Assembly: GCA_037176885.1 (NCBI GenBank)
Contig: JAWWNJ010000012.1
Location: forward strand, 930,001-994,000
Source of the DNA: Favolaschia claudopus
Lineage: Eukaryota; Basidiomycota; Agaricomycetes; Agaricales; Mycenaceae
Reading direction: 5' to 3'
Length of the DNA: 64,000 nucleotides
The notes beneath the pieces are model-generated. The model saw only the letters and a program-made list of their open reading frames with translations, did no database searches and was not told where the DNA came from. Below are positions 54,493-64,000 of the stretch, in pieces. Position 1 is the first letter of the stretch; every line of letters starts with the position of its first letter. The position numbers were made by a program, and so were the translations under genes.

Positions 54493-55429
54493 CTACAAAG
54501 TATATGCTGGAGTAATTACACGAACTTCACCGCGTTCGAGAGCCCGCGCGAATTTCCTCACAGCAGTCGGCCGGTCGGCTACCGATTCATGAGCAGCATT
54601 GGGAATCCCAATGGTGTTGAGCTGACATTCAAGACTGCAAAAATATTAGTTTGGAAAGTGGAAGAAAAATAGACGTCGAGATTACTGAGAGCGGTAGATG
54701 CCAGGGCTGATTCCGCGATACACAATAAACCACCGCCCGTCCAAGACCTCGTTTCCATGCAGAGGATTGAGAGCAGCAGAGGTTGAAGTCGAGTTCGCAG
54801 CTGCGATTGCAGGGAGAGGAAGCTGAGGGATCGGTGGAGCAGGGGTGGACGTGTGCAAGACACGAGTCCAGCCCCGACTATGCGCGTGGTTGAATGCGGC
54901 ATGAGCTTCGGCTAGAGTGGCGTATCCGCGGTAGATGGATCCACTGACGCCCAAGACGAGAGATTTCGTCAGCGACCTAAGGCGAAGGTAAATTTGATAC
55001 GACCCGAGCAAAGATGAGAAGCTTACCACGATTCAGCGACTCCACAGCGTTTGCCAGCAAAAATCACATAGGCCTTCTTTTTGTAGTGCGGTTTCTTGCT
55101 CGGAGTGCCCGTCTGAACCTTCTCGACGCTGGCATCCTTCACCCCTTGAGTTTCGTCGGAAGCCTCGGACCTAAGACCCGAATCAAAAGTAAGCATTGAC
55201 TTGGGAGATAGAAAGCAGGCAATACGTACCATTCTGTGGTATGACCGCTCTTGGTGGGGGAACTAAAGCGATACACGGTTGGCGCCGCTGAAGCCGTGTA
55301 TGCTTCTGCATGAACTGAAGGTGGAGGGGTCTCAGGACGGCTGCCGTAGCTCGGCGGTTCATCCTCGACTGAGGCGACACTGAGCCTGGAAATAAGCTCG
55401 GAGAGCGCTGCGTCGCTTTCGTTCGACAT
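54493..55429 (-). CDS. RNase H1 N-terminal (viroplasmin)-like protein
   Basis: It starts MSNESDAALSELISRLSVAS and contains three related short domains. The first is VYRFSSPTKSGHTTEW. The second is KKAYVIFAGKRCGVAESW with GVSGSIYRGYATLAEAHAAF. The third is RWFIVYRGISPGIYRS, followed by the C-terminal exon with NTIGIPNAAHESVADRP. These match the small fold at the N-terminus of RNase H1 and of caulimovirus viroplasmins (W/YxVxxGxxPGIYxxW...GxxxAxFxSxxEAxxAF), which binds RNA-DNA hybrid or double-stranded RNA. Mushroom genomes hold many such proteins without the RNase H catalytic domain, and none is visible here. Gene ends AYTL with TAG at 54493-54495. Confidence 0.7.
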
Positions 55430-56275
55430 GGGAAAGGAGAAGTGAGAGAGATGAGGGAGAAGTGAGAAGATAAGTCTTACAGGTAACCACATGGTAGAAT
55501 TCTTCGCAACGGTAAGGTGGTGATTTTCTTCAGGCACAAACAGTCAGGTGGAGCCGAAACTAGTAACATGACTCACTAGGGCGCCCTCCAATGATGGTGC
55601 AGAGAGATCCGCGCGATAGCCCAGCAGAATAATTGTGAGATTTTGCAGTTTCGACGCGCAAGAGGTTGTATTGCAGTGAATATGTTTGGTCTATTAATCT
55701 GAGGAACAAGTTAATGAAACGGCCCACGAACCTTGGTCCCGCAAACGATATCATCCAACCAGCTCAATATACACGGATCGGAATTCGGTTGTAGGCGACA
55801 CAAGCGAGCGAAGTTCTTGAACTTTTGGACAGATGCACGCTGTGATGCTAGCAACGAGCCGTATCTTGATTTCGTGAAAAGATCCACATGTGTCGATGTA
55901 TCAAAATTCAAATTCTCTGCCGCGCCTGACTTGTGCGGATATTCGGAGTTCAGAATTTGCCCTGAGAGATGTGAATGAGTCACAAGGAAGCATGGCAACG
56001 GGCGGTACGATGCTTACGAAGAACCGGAGGATTGGGATTTTTGCTTGCGGAAACACAGGTGGATTGCAGTCCATGTGGTGGATTGTCGGCTTTGAAAATT
56101 TTTGGGGTCTTCAGACTTCACGGAAGTTATGCATGGGGGAAACATAGATTGATTTCGATCGCTAAGAACAATTTACGGAACATAAACACGACTACACGAC
56201 AGAAATGGACGTTGGATTTGGAACTAGAACATCGGAATGAGTCAATGCGAAGCGGAGAAAATCTGAAACGTACCA
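55430..56275. other. Spacer
   Basis: No supported gene. A minus frame (55711-55998) has no motif. Plus frames are irregular. It separates the two RNase H1 N-terminal-like genes and holds the promoter of the first. Confidence 0.4.
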
Positions 56276-57246
56276 TCAGATGACAAGCGCGACGGTCACC
56301 GAATGGAAATCGAGAGCGTTATTGAATGCCTCGAGAGCTTTCACCTGGGTCTTGTAAGATCTCATGCTGCCCCCGGATACTCCAAGGATCGCCGCGAGCG
56401 CCACAGCATGGATGAGGGTCACCCCAACGTATCTCCCCTTCGAGATGCAATACCACACAGGCGTATCCTCGTCGGTTTGCTGATTCTCGGGAATCGCTGC
56501 CAAATGCTGCGGAGGAACCACGATATAGAGCGACCCGACGATCCAGGGGCCGGTGGTGCGCAGCAAGGGCTGCGCAGGAATCGCGGGGGAGACAACTGGG
56601 CCGGGCGAAGGGAGACCGAAAATCTGGGGAGGGGAAGGGAAAAATCCAGAAGTAGCAGCGGCGCGCGGCGCAGGGCCGAAGAGGGAAAGAGTGGGGCCGG
56701 ACGCAGTGCCGAAGGGGGAAAGAGTGGCGAGCGCAGGATTGGCAGAGGAAACAGCGGCCGTGGGCGCGGTGTTGGCGGTGGAAACAGCGGCCATGGGCGC
56801 AGTGTCGGCGGTGGAAACGTTGACGAAAGAAGCAACGAGCTCGTCCTCGGCGGCCGGGGAGGTGGCAGCATCAACGAATGCGGCTTGAGCCTCAAACACT
56901 TCAAAGAGGAATAGTGAGCAAAGCAATCCTAAAAATGAAATGAAAAGATTTGACGTACCGTTAGTGAACGACGAGATGGTATCGAGGACAGTTTGGAAGG
57001 CAGCAATTGTCTCCGCTGCATTGAGATTAGCAAAAAGCTAGGGAAGTGATTGGGCTATATGTACTTACCATCGGCGCCGTTTTGACAAATAGAATCCAGG
57101 GCGCTGAGTACAGTTTGAAACGCGGCGGCAACATGAGCTGAGTAGAGTGAGTGGATGGAAGATAAAGCAAAGGAGAACTTACGTTCGGACACTGCTGCTG
57201 CAACAGCGCGGTCTGTTTCAGCAGAGGTAGCGGTAATTTCAGTCAT
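56276..57246 (-). CDS. Second RNase H1 N-terminal-like cargo protein
   Basis: Exons encode MTEITATSAETDRAVAAAVS, then two short related units (HVAAAFQTVLSALDSICQNG and ETIAAFQTVLDTISSFTN). A long Ala/Thr/Ser-rich linker follows with repeated STANTAPTAAVSSAN-like units. The C-terminal domain is WYCISKGRYVGVTLIHAVAL, then GVSGGSMRSYKTQVKALEAF. That domain resembles the viroplasmin fold (GR.vG......l..i.GvSG....). The ATG at 57246 lies about 55 nt after a TATATAAG on the same strand. Two of the introns could be traced in phase. Function unknown; nucleic-acid binding is a guess from the fold. Confidence 0.6.
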
Positions 57247-57297
57247 GGTGGTCGTTGAAGCAGAAGAGGTGAGGATGAGATGATGCGAAGACTCGAT

Positions 57298-57305
57298 CTT
57301 ATATA
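57298..57305 (-). promoter_or_regulatory. TATA box of the 56276-57246 gene
   Basis: TATATAAG on the minus strand, about 55 nt before the start codon. Confidence 0.5.
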
Positions 57306-57577
57306 CAGCGAGTCCGAACTTCTGATTGATTGCAACACACGCGGAGAGTTTCAGGGACACGAGGGTTCCAGGGGGTCGGTCGTTAGCTTGTGGAGGAATT
57401 AGACACGAGATTCAAGAGGAAAGAATGGGAAGGAACAAACCAAACCACCGGCAACATACGTTGATACGTTCTGGTCGCTACCACCAAGGACAGTCCCTAC
57501 AGAATAAGGAAGTGGGAGATCAAGTGAGAAGATATACCCTGCCTGTCGATTGCTTTCACTGACACTTCGTTCCAGTT

Positions 57578-60263
57578 ATGGCCAAGAATAAATCCAAGAA
57601 GCGTCCGCGAAAACGGGTGGCAAAGGAAAATCGCAGGAATTGAGACTGTGGGCGGAGGGTGCTCGAGAAATTATTTTGGCTCCCCACCTCGACGCGTACC
57701 AGATAGCAAAAGATCAGGGGCGGAGACAAGAAAGAAAGCTTTTGAAGAAGATCTGTCGAGAGTTTCACGCGCGTGTAGGGTGGCGGGTGCAGGACCACGA
57801 GGAGCCCGTCTTGAAGGAGTGGGATCCCAATGCTATTGAGGATGAGGAGTTGTTGTCGGATGAAGAGCAGGCAGCGAAGACGGCGCGACAGGAGGAGCTA
57901 AATGCGGTAAGTCACAATGTGACGTGTAACGCTTTCTCTCACTTCATCTCTCACTGGCAGCGAATCCGTCGTTGGTACACCTACCGCCTCCGAAAAATAC
58001 GCAAGAGTCAACGATCCAGCAAGGATGTAGATCCTCGCAAAGACCCCTACGCAGTTCTCATGGCGAATTTGTCTGGCGTCGTATCCCCACCGAAAGCTTT
58101 GCAAGCGTATCAACAATTCATGAGAGAATCCTACGAGACGAAGATCGCACCAGTGGTAGTAGAGAAGTGGGCGGAGCAGAAGCGAGACAACAGTAGGCTG
58201 GCGGAACGCTCGAAAGAGCCAAAGGCGGGGTTCCGCGCGGAAGTGGCGAGAGAGGTTTTTGCGGGGCTACCGGATGAGGAGCGAAAGGCGATTGCGGAAC
58301 GCGCGAAGCAGGAAGCAGCGACTGCCAAGGCCGAATACGTTGACATGCTGAAAGCACCTCCCTCCCAGGCCCCCCAAGCTCGTCAAAAGTAAGTTTTGTC
58401 GACTATTAGTATTCATTCACCTCGCGCTGAATATGCCTATCCTTAATAGATGTATCGACGGGGTTGCCGATTTCATGGGCCCTATCCTACAGGGCCTGTA
58501 CACTCATACCGGTATGCACGCGACGTTGATAATGGGCGGACCGGTACCGATGTTTGGCGGAGAACTACGCACTTTGCAGTGAGTCTTTACGATGGATTTG
58601 ATTCAAAATCTCACACTCAAACTCGATTTTAGCGTGTCTTATGGGCGTAATCTCACCGCCCTCGGTCCACACTGGCCCCAATGGGATAAGGCTCGCTTTG
58701 CGGAGGTCACCAAGTCCATGACCGATTATTTACACACAGCATATAGTGCGTAATAAAACACTAGCAATTCATGCTTTTTCTCATCCTTCACAGCACCTCA
58801 AGACTGCGCCAAGGCTGCCCTCATCAACGGTGTCGCTGACCTGAGCAACGCGAATTACACTATCAATGACCCAGACGATTCCGGCTCCGATTCGACCTCT
58901 GACTCTGATTCTTCTTCTTCTGACGACTCCGACTCCGACACCGACGACGAGGCTGATCGTCCCGCAAAAAAACGCAAACTGACTGGAACCACGAAAAAGA
59001 GCGGATCGGCACACTTGAGCACAACCCGTGAGTACATATCGCCATGCTTCTACGACTTGTGCGCTTATTACTCTATTTGGGATAGATTCCTCCGTTCCGG
59101 CCTCTGTCAGCCACAACGCTAGTTCCAACGCCAGCAGCGACAATACCAACAACGACCCCAACCACCACCCTGCTACCGCGGACGATGACGACCGTCCCAT
59201 ACCCTATCTTGGCTATCACATATCGGAGGCGGAGCGACAGCAAAATATCCAGCGCAATCAAGTGCTGCTGCACCAGCTGAAGTCAGACGTTATGGGTGAG
59301 CTGACGAATTTGGCTGCGGAATTCAAAAGCGCGAGCAAGAAGAAGAAGAGCAGTGATTCGGCGAGGAATCAGTCGCGACCCCGCACCACCGCTACCGCTT
59401 CCGCTTCCGCTACCGTCCGCAAACGGAAGTCGGCTCGCCTAGCCACTGATTCATCCCACATCTCTCCAACCTCGTCGGCTGCCCCAACTGCTCTTCCGTC
59501 GACTTCGTCCACTGTGGTCTTGTCGTCTCCACCATCCGACACCCCCGCTGCTCTGCAGTCGGCTTCGCCTCCTCCTTTACCCTCCGCGCCGTCGGTTCCG
59601 GTAACCGAGTCATCCTCGGTACCGGCGGTTCCGCCGTCTGACTCGACTCCAACGACACCTCCGCTCCCTCCACTGTCTCAGGCCGCGCATGCTGCAATCA
59701 CAAACCTATCGCTTCCCCCCTCCGCCGCATACACTCCATGTCCAGCCAACGCAGCGCCGTGGTTTTCCTCTGCATACGCGGCTATGACGAAGGAAGATCT
59801 CGGCTGCCATTACCACGCGTTGGTGGCGGCCTGGACCAGGATGGAGGTCGCCTCCCGATTTGAGTTTAGTTCGGCAAATTTACCTGCGAAACACCGTCCG
59901 AAAGAAGTTGGAACTTGGATCGGCAGTTCTCGTCGTGTGGAGCCGGCGATAGAAGATCCCACCCAGTATGCGCTCGAGTGGCAGCGATGGTGGGATTCCT
60001 TGCAACCATCTTGGAGGGTTCGGGGTGGCGACGGGCGGTGGACTGTTCTTGAAAAATATGGGGCTGGTGGGAAAGAGTGGGGCTCGCTCTATCGTTGGGG
60101 AATCAACGGCGTTCTGAGTATTGTTGCGTCTTTGTATTTCTGGGGCCGTGCGGTGCGATTGAATCCTGAGATGTATGCAACTTGGGAAAGTGCAGTGCAG
60201 GATACTGTTTGGATTCTGGAGGGCATGGCTATATACTACGAGATGTTCAAAGGCAAATTCTGA
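57578..60263 (+). CDS. Large nuclear-type cargo protein, frameshift near start
   Basis: An ATG at 57578 opens MAKNKSKK, but that frame stops at 57641. The main frame, one base offset, reads KTGGKGKSQELRLWAEGARE and IILAPHLDAY, then LLKKICREFHARVGWRVQ. Next comes an HMG-box-like helical region: LQAYQQFMRESYETKIAPVV, RAEVAREVFAGLPDEERKAI. Then come DFMGPILQGLYTHTGMHATL, PHWPQWDKARFAEVTKSMTD, an acidic Ser/Asp run followed by PAKKRKLT (nuclear-localisation type), a long Ser/Pro linker, and a C-terminal domain with WQRWWDSLQPSWRVRGGDGR, WGINGVLSIVASLYFWGRAV. The last block recurs in mushroom-specific multigene families. Either a small indel near 57600 broke the start or an upstream exon supplies the true one. 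Function unknown. Confidence 0.65.
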
Positions 60264-60573
60264 TGATTAGTTATCTCAATATATGTATCTTCTCTTTGAA
60301 ACCCGAAATTTGAAGTCGGTACGACTTGAAGAGAATTTTGGACGCAGGTGGCTGTGCTGCGGCTTCAACTCGGTCAATCACCTTCAATGCTTGGTTGTTT
60401 TGTCCATTGACTACAGAATCTCGGCGTTCTAAATCTTGTATTATACTTGTGATTGTATGCCTTGGTGAAATAGGTACAAAAATGGGAATTGTATTATTGC
60501 AAAGGGAAAAGTACGAAGATACAAAATCTAAAGATTCTTATTTTGAGGTTGAGGAGAGCATTTCGAACCACTG

Positions 60574-61320
60574 AACGTGCGGAAAGAAGGGGCAGGAATG
60601 TCGGGTGTCGATGGGAAGTAGGGCAGGCATTTTCACCTGCTGAGAGGAAACGTGCGGCCAATCGCGAGGAACACGAAGCGTGGGAAGTATTCGGAGGATT
60701 CCGAGAAATAATGGCGGCGCGTTTTCGGGTGCTGAATGGGAAGTAAGCGGGAGGTGCCAAGGAAAAGAGCGGAATTTCACCTGCTAGGGAGCGGGCGGCC
60801 AATCGCAAGGAGGGCGAAGGGTGGGGAAGGGTGGGAAATACACGGAAATTTCCGAGAAATGGGCGGGCCGCGCGTTTTCGGGTGCTGAAGGTGGGAAATG
60901 AGCGGGGAGGAAAATTGGCGTGCATTTTCACCTGCCAACGGGAAGCGGTCGCAAGAAGGGTGGGAAATATGCGGAGGATTCCGAGAAATGGGCGGGGCGC
61001 GTTTTCGGGTGCTGAAGGTGGGAAGTAACGGGGGTGCCAAGGAAAAGGGCGGGCACAGGTTTCAGCTGTTGATGGGCCAATTGCGAGGGGCGCGAAGGGT
61101 GGGAAGCGATCGGAAGGTGCCGAGGATAAAGGCCAAGCAGCACGTTTTCAGGCACTGATGGGAAGATTTGGCTGGCCCCGAGCAGCGCAAAAAGGGCGGG
61201 AGGCGGGTGGTTGCCGAAGAAAAGGGCCGACATTTTCAGGTGCTGATGGAACGCGAAGAGGCGGAAGTCGGAGAGCTTCGCCCGAGAACAGCCGATGAGC
61301 AGGTATTTGCCGAGAAATCC
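60574..61320. repeat. G-rich tandem repeat inside the right end
   Basis: Units of roughly 130-150 bp recur. GCGTTTTCGGGTGCTGAA-like blocks occur near 60718, 60870 and 61000, with weaker forms at 61141 and 61231. CATTTTCACCTGCT-like blocks alternate near 60628, 60773 and 60928. Between them are GGGAAGT/GGGTGGGAAAT and CCGAGAAATGGGCGG segments. The plus strand is strongly G-rich. No coding sense. Confidence 0.7.
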
Positions 61321-61567
61321 CCCCCATCAGGAATCGCGATGATTTCGACGAACAGGAGGGGATACTGCGTGAGAATCCCTAGAAATCCGCCCCATCAGTA
61401 ATCGCAAAAAAAATCGGTCGCCAGAATTTGCTGGGGAACAATTACCACTCTTTCGGGCCTCAAAATCAGATGGGAAACGCGCCAAAGCCCCCACAACGCG
61501 CCTGGACACTGTACTGCCTGTTAGGCAAGCAATTGGGTACGTTCGTGGCTTTTGAAAGCAAGGTCAA

Positions 61568-61612
61568 TGGCTACGTCCGTATCTTTTAGTTTATATCTTA
61601 GGGCTAGGGCTC
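61568..61612 (-). repeat. Right terminal inverted repeat
   Basis: Read on the minus strand it begins GAGCCCTAGCCCTAAGATAT and pairs with the left end at 41769-41812; ACGTAGCCA is shared at the inner side. It also encodes the foreign tail (ALALRYKL and on) fused to the broken transporter, with a stop at 61521-61523. Confidence 0.75.
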
Positions 61613-61619
61613 TGATGTT
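61613..61619. repeat. Target-site duplication, right
   Basis: TGATGTT, identical to 41762-41768. Confidence 0.8.
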
Positions 61620-62936
61620 GGGTTTGTCGGGGATGAAGAAGAATGCGACGTCGATGAGGTCGCCGAACATTATTCCGAAGGCTAAGAGGGAGAAGGTAAG
61701 GCCCTTGTAGTTCGTGAATTGAGGAGTGAAGAACGTACCTGTCCACATCTGCCACATCATAACGAGTGCTCCCCTGTTTATTTCGTGAGCGATTCTTCTA
61801 TGAGGCGAGAAGTCATACGAGCCTGATATTCGCCGGCGCGCACTCCGCCGAATACACTGGGACTGTGGCAGATTTTGGCCCAATTCCAAAGCCACTGCGA
61901 AATGTCAGTCGACTACATGCTTTCGAATTATGAGCTCACGAACAGGAAGAAGCGCGCAATAAAGAGGTGCCACCACGTATTCGTGAAGGCACTCCATATA
62001 CAGGTGAGGAAGCTAAAGCGATATGAGTCAGAATTCGGAGCAAGAAAAGAAACGAAGAGGAAGACGAACCTGATTAAACATGTTATAAAGATAGTTTTCT
62101 TGCGGCCAAGAGCGTTGTTCAGAGGTTCTGTGAGCCAGCAGCCAACGAAGGCGCAGCACCTGGAAAGACAGAGCATTCCTGAGCGATGCAATTGCCCAAG
62201 GATGAAGAGAACGTACATGTATGGGGCCGAATTGACCAACCCAACCAGCCAGGTGTCGTGCTCTATAACAAATGATCAGCAATGAATTTACAGGCATCAA
62301 AGTTCAACGCAAAACTCGCCACTCTTCGAGCCAATACCGAATTGCTTGGGGTATATAATCTGCGCGCCATTGATGACCGCTTCGTCCATTCCTTGAACGG
62401 CAGCAGCGAGTGATCCCATCACTACCATCTAAGTTCCAGTTCAGAACGAAGACGTCAGGAAGCGAATGAGAGTGAGACGTGCGTGATAGAGTGTGAAGGT
62501 CTGGCTGTATCTGTGGGTGGTCTCTCTACGTAAATGATATTTGTCCTCCTCTTCGAGGATATCGATGCTTTCAAAAGCTTACAGAGAGAGTCAGCAAAGA
62601 AAATCAAATGAGTTTAGATGGACACACATCGAGGGTCCTGAGCAACTAGAGCTCCCTTTCGCAGCTCGGGAAGGAGATGCTTCAAATTCTTCTCCTCCGC
62701 AAATCGTTCCACATCGCGCAGGAGTTGCTCGCGCGATATACCATGCAAAGGGTTTGCTAGTTTGGCATTCGCAGCGCTTGAAGTTCGTCAGCCAAAACAT
62801 AACGCAGGGGATGCTCAGCAACGTACGTTAGCTCATTCAGCGAAGGGTCGCGACGAGATGAGGGGCGCGAGTTTCCCGGCGTAGGTGTATGGCGCTCATG
62901 GTGGCTGATCTCTGGCTTTTCGTCGAATTTAGACAT
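61613..62936 (-). pseudogene. MFS sugar transporter, 5' part split by insertion
   Basis: The ATG at 62934-62936 opens MSKFDEKPEISHHERHTPTP. Exons continue NPLHGISREQLLRDVERFAE and GALVAQDP. Then follow GSLAAAVQGMDEAVINGAQI (helix 1 with the Q-x2-D-E motif), WLVGLVNSAPY, LGRKKTIFI (the GRR/K loop 2-3 motif), WWHLFIARFFLGLGIGPKSA, TVPVYSAECAPANIRGALVM and FGIMFGDLIDVAFFFIPDKP. These are helices 1 to about 5 of the sugar-porter family, including helix 4's PVYxAExAP motif. The frame then runs off into the element's inverted repeat and stops at 61521. The remaining exons lie at 40364-41768. Any product from this part alone would lack seven helices. Confidence 0.88.
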
Positions 62937-63559
62937 GAACGCAGGACCGGAGTCGGAGGGAGTGGGAGATTGGATTGGACCGGTCTTCGACAGACTGCTT
63001 TATACCGTCGATAATGAATCTTCCTCGACGTCATTTTTATCCACCCGAGAGACGGCAGTGAGAGGGCCTCCGGAAACGGTGGAGTTTTTACCCCAAGGAC
63101 GTGAAGACTTTGACGCCGTGGAGTCAGTGTATTTTTGCAGTCAAGTCTATCGAAAAAAAGCAAAATTTGCCAGTGAAACTGAGCACGCTTGTGGCGGACG
63201 TGTATTGCAGACAAATTTTTGAGGATTTGAGTATAGACGAAGCATTTTAAAGCGGCGGGGCACGGAGGCATATCCAGTGAAAAGTTCTATTGTTAGCACA
63301 CTCCAAAAGAAGCTGGTGACGCATTGATATTACGACGGCTCGAAGGCCTCGGAAATATGTACGGTCTCCGACGATACCTAGTGCACTGGTGAACGATGCA
63401 GAGCCTCAGATTACAGTGGAAGAATCCAGAGTGCGGGTTGGAGGAAAGAGGAACATCAATCAATCAACATGGGCAAGCCAAACATTGGTCGATTTGACAC
63501 TGAGCTTTGATGTGATGGTATCAATGGCGTCACACTTTTACTGGTTGGTCTCAACGCCC
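62937..63559. other. Intergenic, divergent promoters
   Basis: This is the space between the transporter start and the F-box-like start. Open frames on both strands show no motif. Confidence 0.45.
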
Positions 63560-64000
63560 ATGCAACCATCCGCAGACCCAGTGTTTCCGCCCGAGCTCGA
63601 GCAGGAGATCTTTGAAATAACTGCAATCCGAAATCGTACTCTGATCCCGACGCTTCTTTTGGTCTGTAAACGAGTTCATGAATGGTGCGATCATCTTCAA
63701 ACTGTCCTGCAATTTTATGCGACTCGAATACTATTGAAGTGATATTGTCCCTGTAGGCTTGAGCCGTTGCTCTATCGGGTTGTTGTCACTACTTCTACGC
63801 CTCATCCTCCTCTATCTGCAATTCAATCCAAGCCATTGGACTTCTTGCAAAAGTCCCTTCACCACATTCTCATAGATTACGATATTATCCACCCGGCGAA
63901 GGAGTTTATCTTCGACCTACTCTCCCAGTGTTCCATGATTGAATCGATCTCCATATCTGGAAACCTTTATGCCGATCTCCTCCCCACCCTTCTCCATTTC
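63560..64000 (+). CDS. F-box-like protein (partial, runs off window)
   Basis: Exon 1 begins MQPSADPVFPPELEQEIFEI, then TLIPTLLLVCKRVHEW. The intron splits the Trp codon (donor after TG near 63683, acceptor ctgtag near 63758), and exon 2 resumes LEPLLYRVVVTTSTPHPP, LDFLQKSLHHILIDYD and LLSQCSMIESISISGNLYAD up to the window end. This is the same family, with the same intron position, as the relics at 31798-31898 and 32269-33200. No stop is seen within the visible part. An F-box-like adaptor role is presumed, not shown. Confidence 0.75.

Larger units (their letters stand above)
41769..61612. mobile_element. 19.8-kb cargo-bearing DNA transposon (KDZ-linked)
   Basis: Its ends are imperfect inverted repeats and it is flanked by a 7-bp duplication. 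Removing it with one duplication copy restores the MFS transporter reading frame across AAC ATC ACG GGC CTC. It contains a KDZ transposase and about eight further genes of types that recur near KDZ elements or are Agaricomycete-restricted, plus a tandem repeat inside the right end. Gene order from left: transposase (-), RING protein (-), orphan (+), 2OG-like (+), two small genes (+), charged protein (-), two RNase H1 N-terminal-like proteins (-), large nuclear-type protein (+). That all of it moves as one unit is inference; the boundaries are read directly. Confidence 0.8.

Noticed and set aside
56303..56914. Plus frames with Gly/Arg-rich repeats opposite 56276-56926
   Set aside because: They are antisense readings of the Ala/Thr/Ser-rich linker of the minus-strand gene.
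60489..61401. Open frames on both strands in the G-rich repeat
   Set aside because: The frames arise from the tandem repeat and low stop density of G-rich DNA; the predicted peptides just repeat the unit.
61598..61609. TTAGGGCTAGGG at the edge of the broken transporter as a telomere-healing scar
   Set aside because: The same sequence forms the start of the right inverted repeat and pairs with the left end of the element, so it is better explained as part of the transposon terminus.

Overview
The window reads as nuclear DNA of a mushroom-forming basidiomycete (Agaricomycetes). Genes are dense, mostly interrupted by 45-80 nt GT-AG introns with CTRAY-like branch sites. The families include several that are typical of this class: RTA1-like and DUF6534 membrane proteins, NmrA-like and BBE-type FAD oxidoreductases, F-box-like/LRR families and a KDZ transposase. 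No rRNA, tRNA or CRISPR array was seen. Everything here was read by eye from frames, splice signals and remembered family motifs; nothing was searched.

Region 1 (1-26 kb) is ordinary genic DNA: an NmrA-like reductase (134-1488, -), a charged nuclear-type protein (2446-3342, +), an RTA1-like 7-TM protein (4156-5432, +), a DUF6534 membrane protein (7299-8930, +), a secreted BBE-type FAD oxidase (10079-12036, +), an F-box-like protein (13143-14327, +), a MARVEL-like 4-TM protein (15311-16215, +), a ~1,500-residue EF-hand/ZZ-finger protein (17572-23217, +) and a head-to-head pair of paralogues (24168-26200). It also holds a MITE with 15-bp TIRs and a perfect 8-bp target duplication (16644-17105), a duplicated 3' UTR (near 16.2 and 23.7 kb) and a dispersed repeat (1-119 and 5906-6019).

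Region 2 (26-40 kb) carries housekeeping and accessory genes: a low-complexity repeat protein, a zinc MDR dehydrogenase, two degraded F-box-like copies (one a fragment, one with an in-frame stop), homoserine O-acetyltransferase (MET2), a small Cys-rich protein, a GDSL esterase and a single-pass Ser/Thr-rich surface protein.

Region 3 (40.4-62.9 kb) is the main discovery. An MFS sugar-transporter gene on the - strand is cut in two. Its 5' exons lie at 61613-62936 and its 3' exons at 40364-41768. Between them sits a 19,844-bp block, 41769-61612, bounded by imperfect inverted repeats of at least 44 bp and flanked by a 7-bp direct duplication (TGATGTT). Removing the block and one duplication copy restores the transporter frame exactly. 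I infer a large cargo-bearing DNA transposon. It carries a KDZ transposase with an N-terminal cysteine cluster, a RING-finger protein, a divergently transcribed six-exon orphan gene, a 2OG-oxygenase-like protein whose metal ligands look lost, two RNase H1 N-terminal (viroplasmin)-like proteins, several small charged proteins, a large nuclear-type protein and a G-rich tandem repeat just inside the right end. The last 0.4 kb starts another F-box-like gene that runs off the window.
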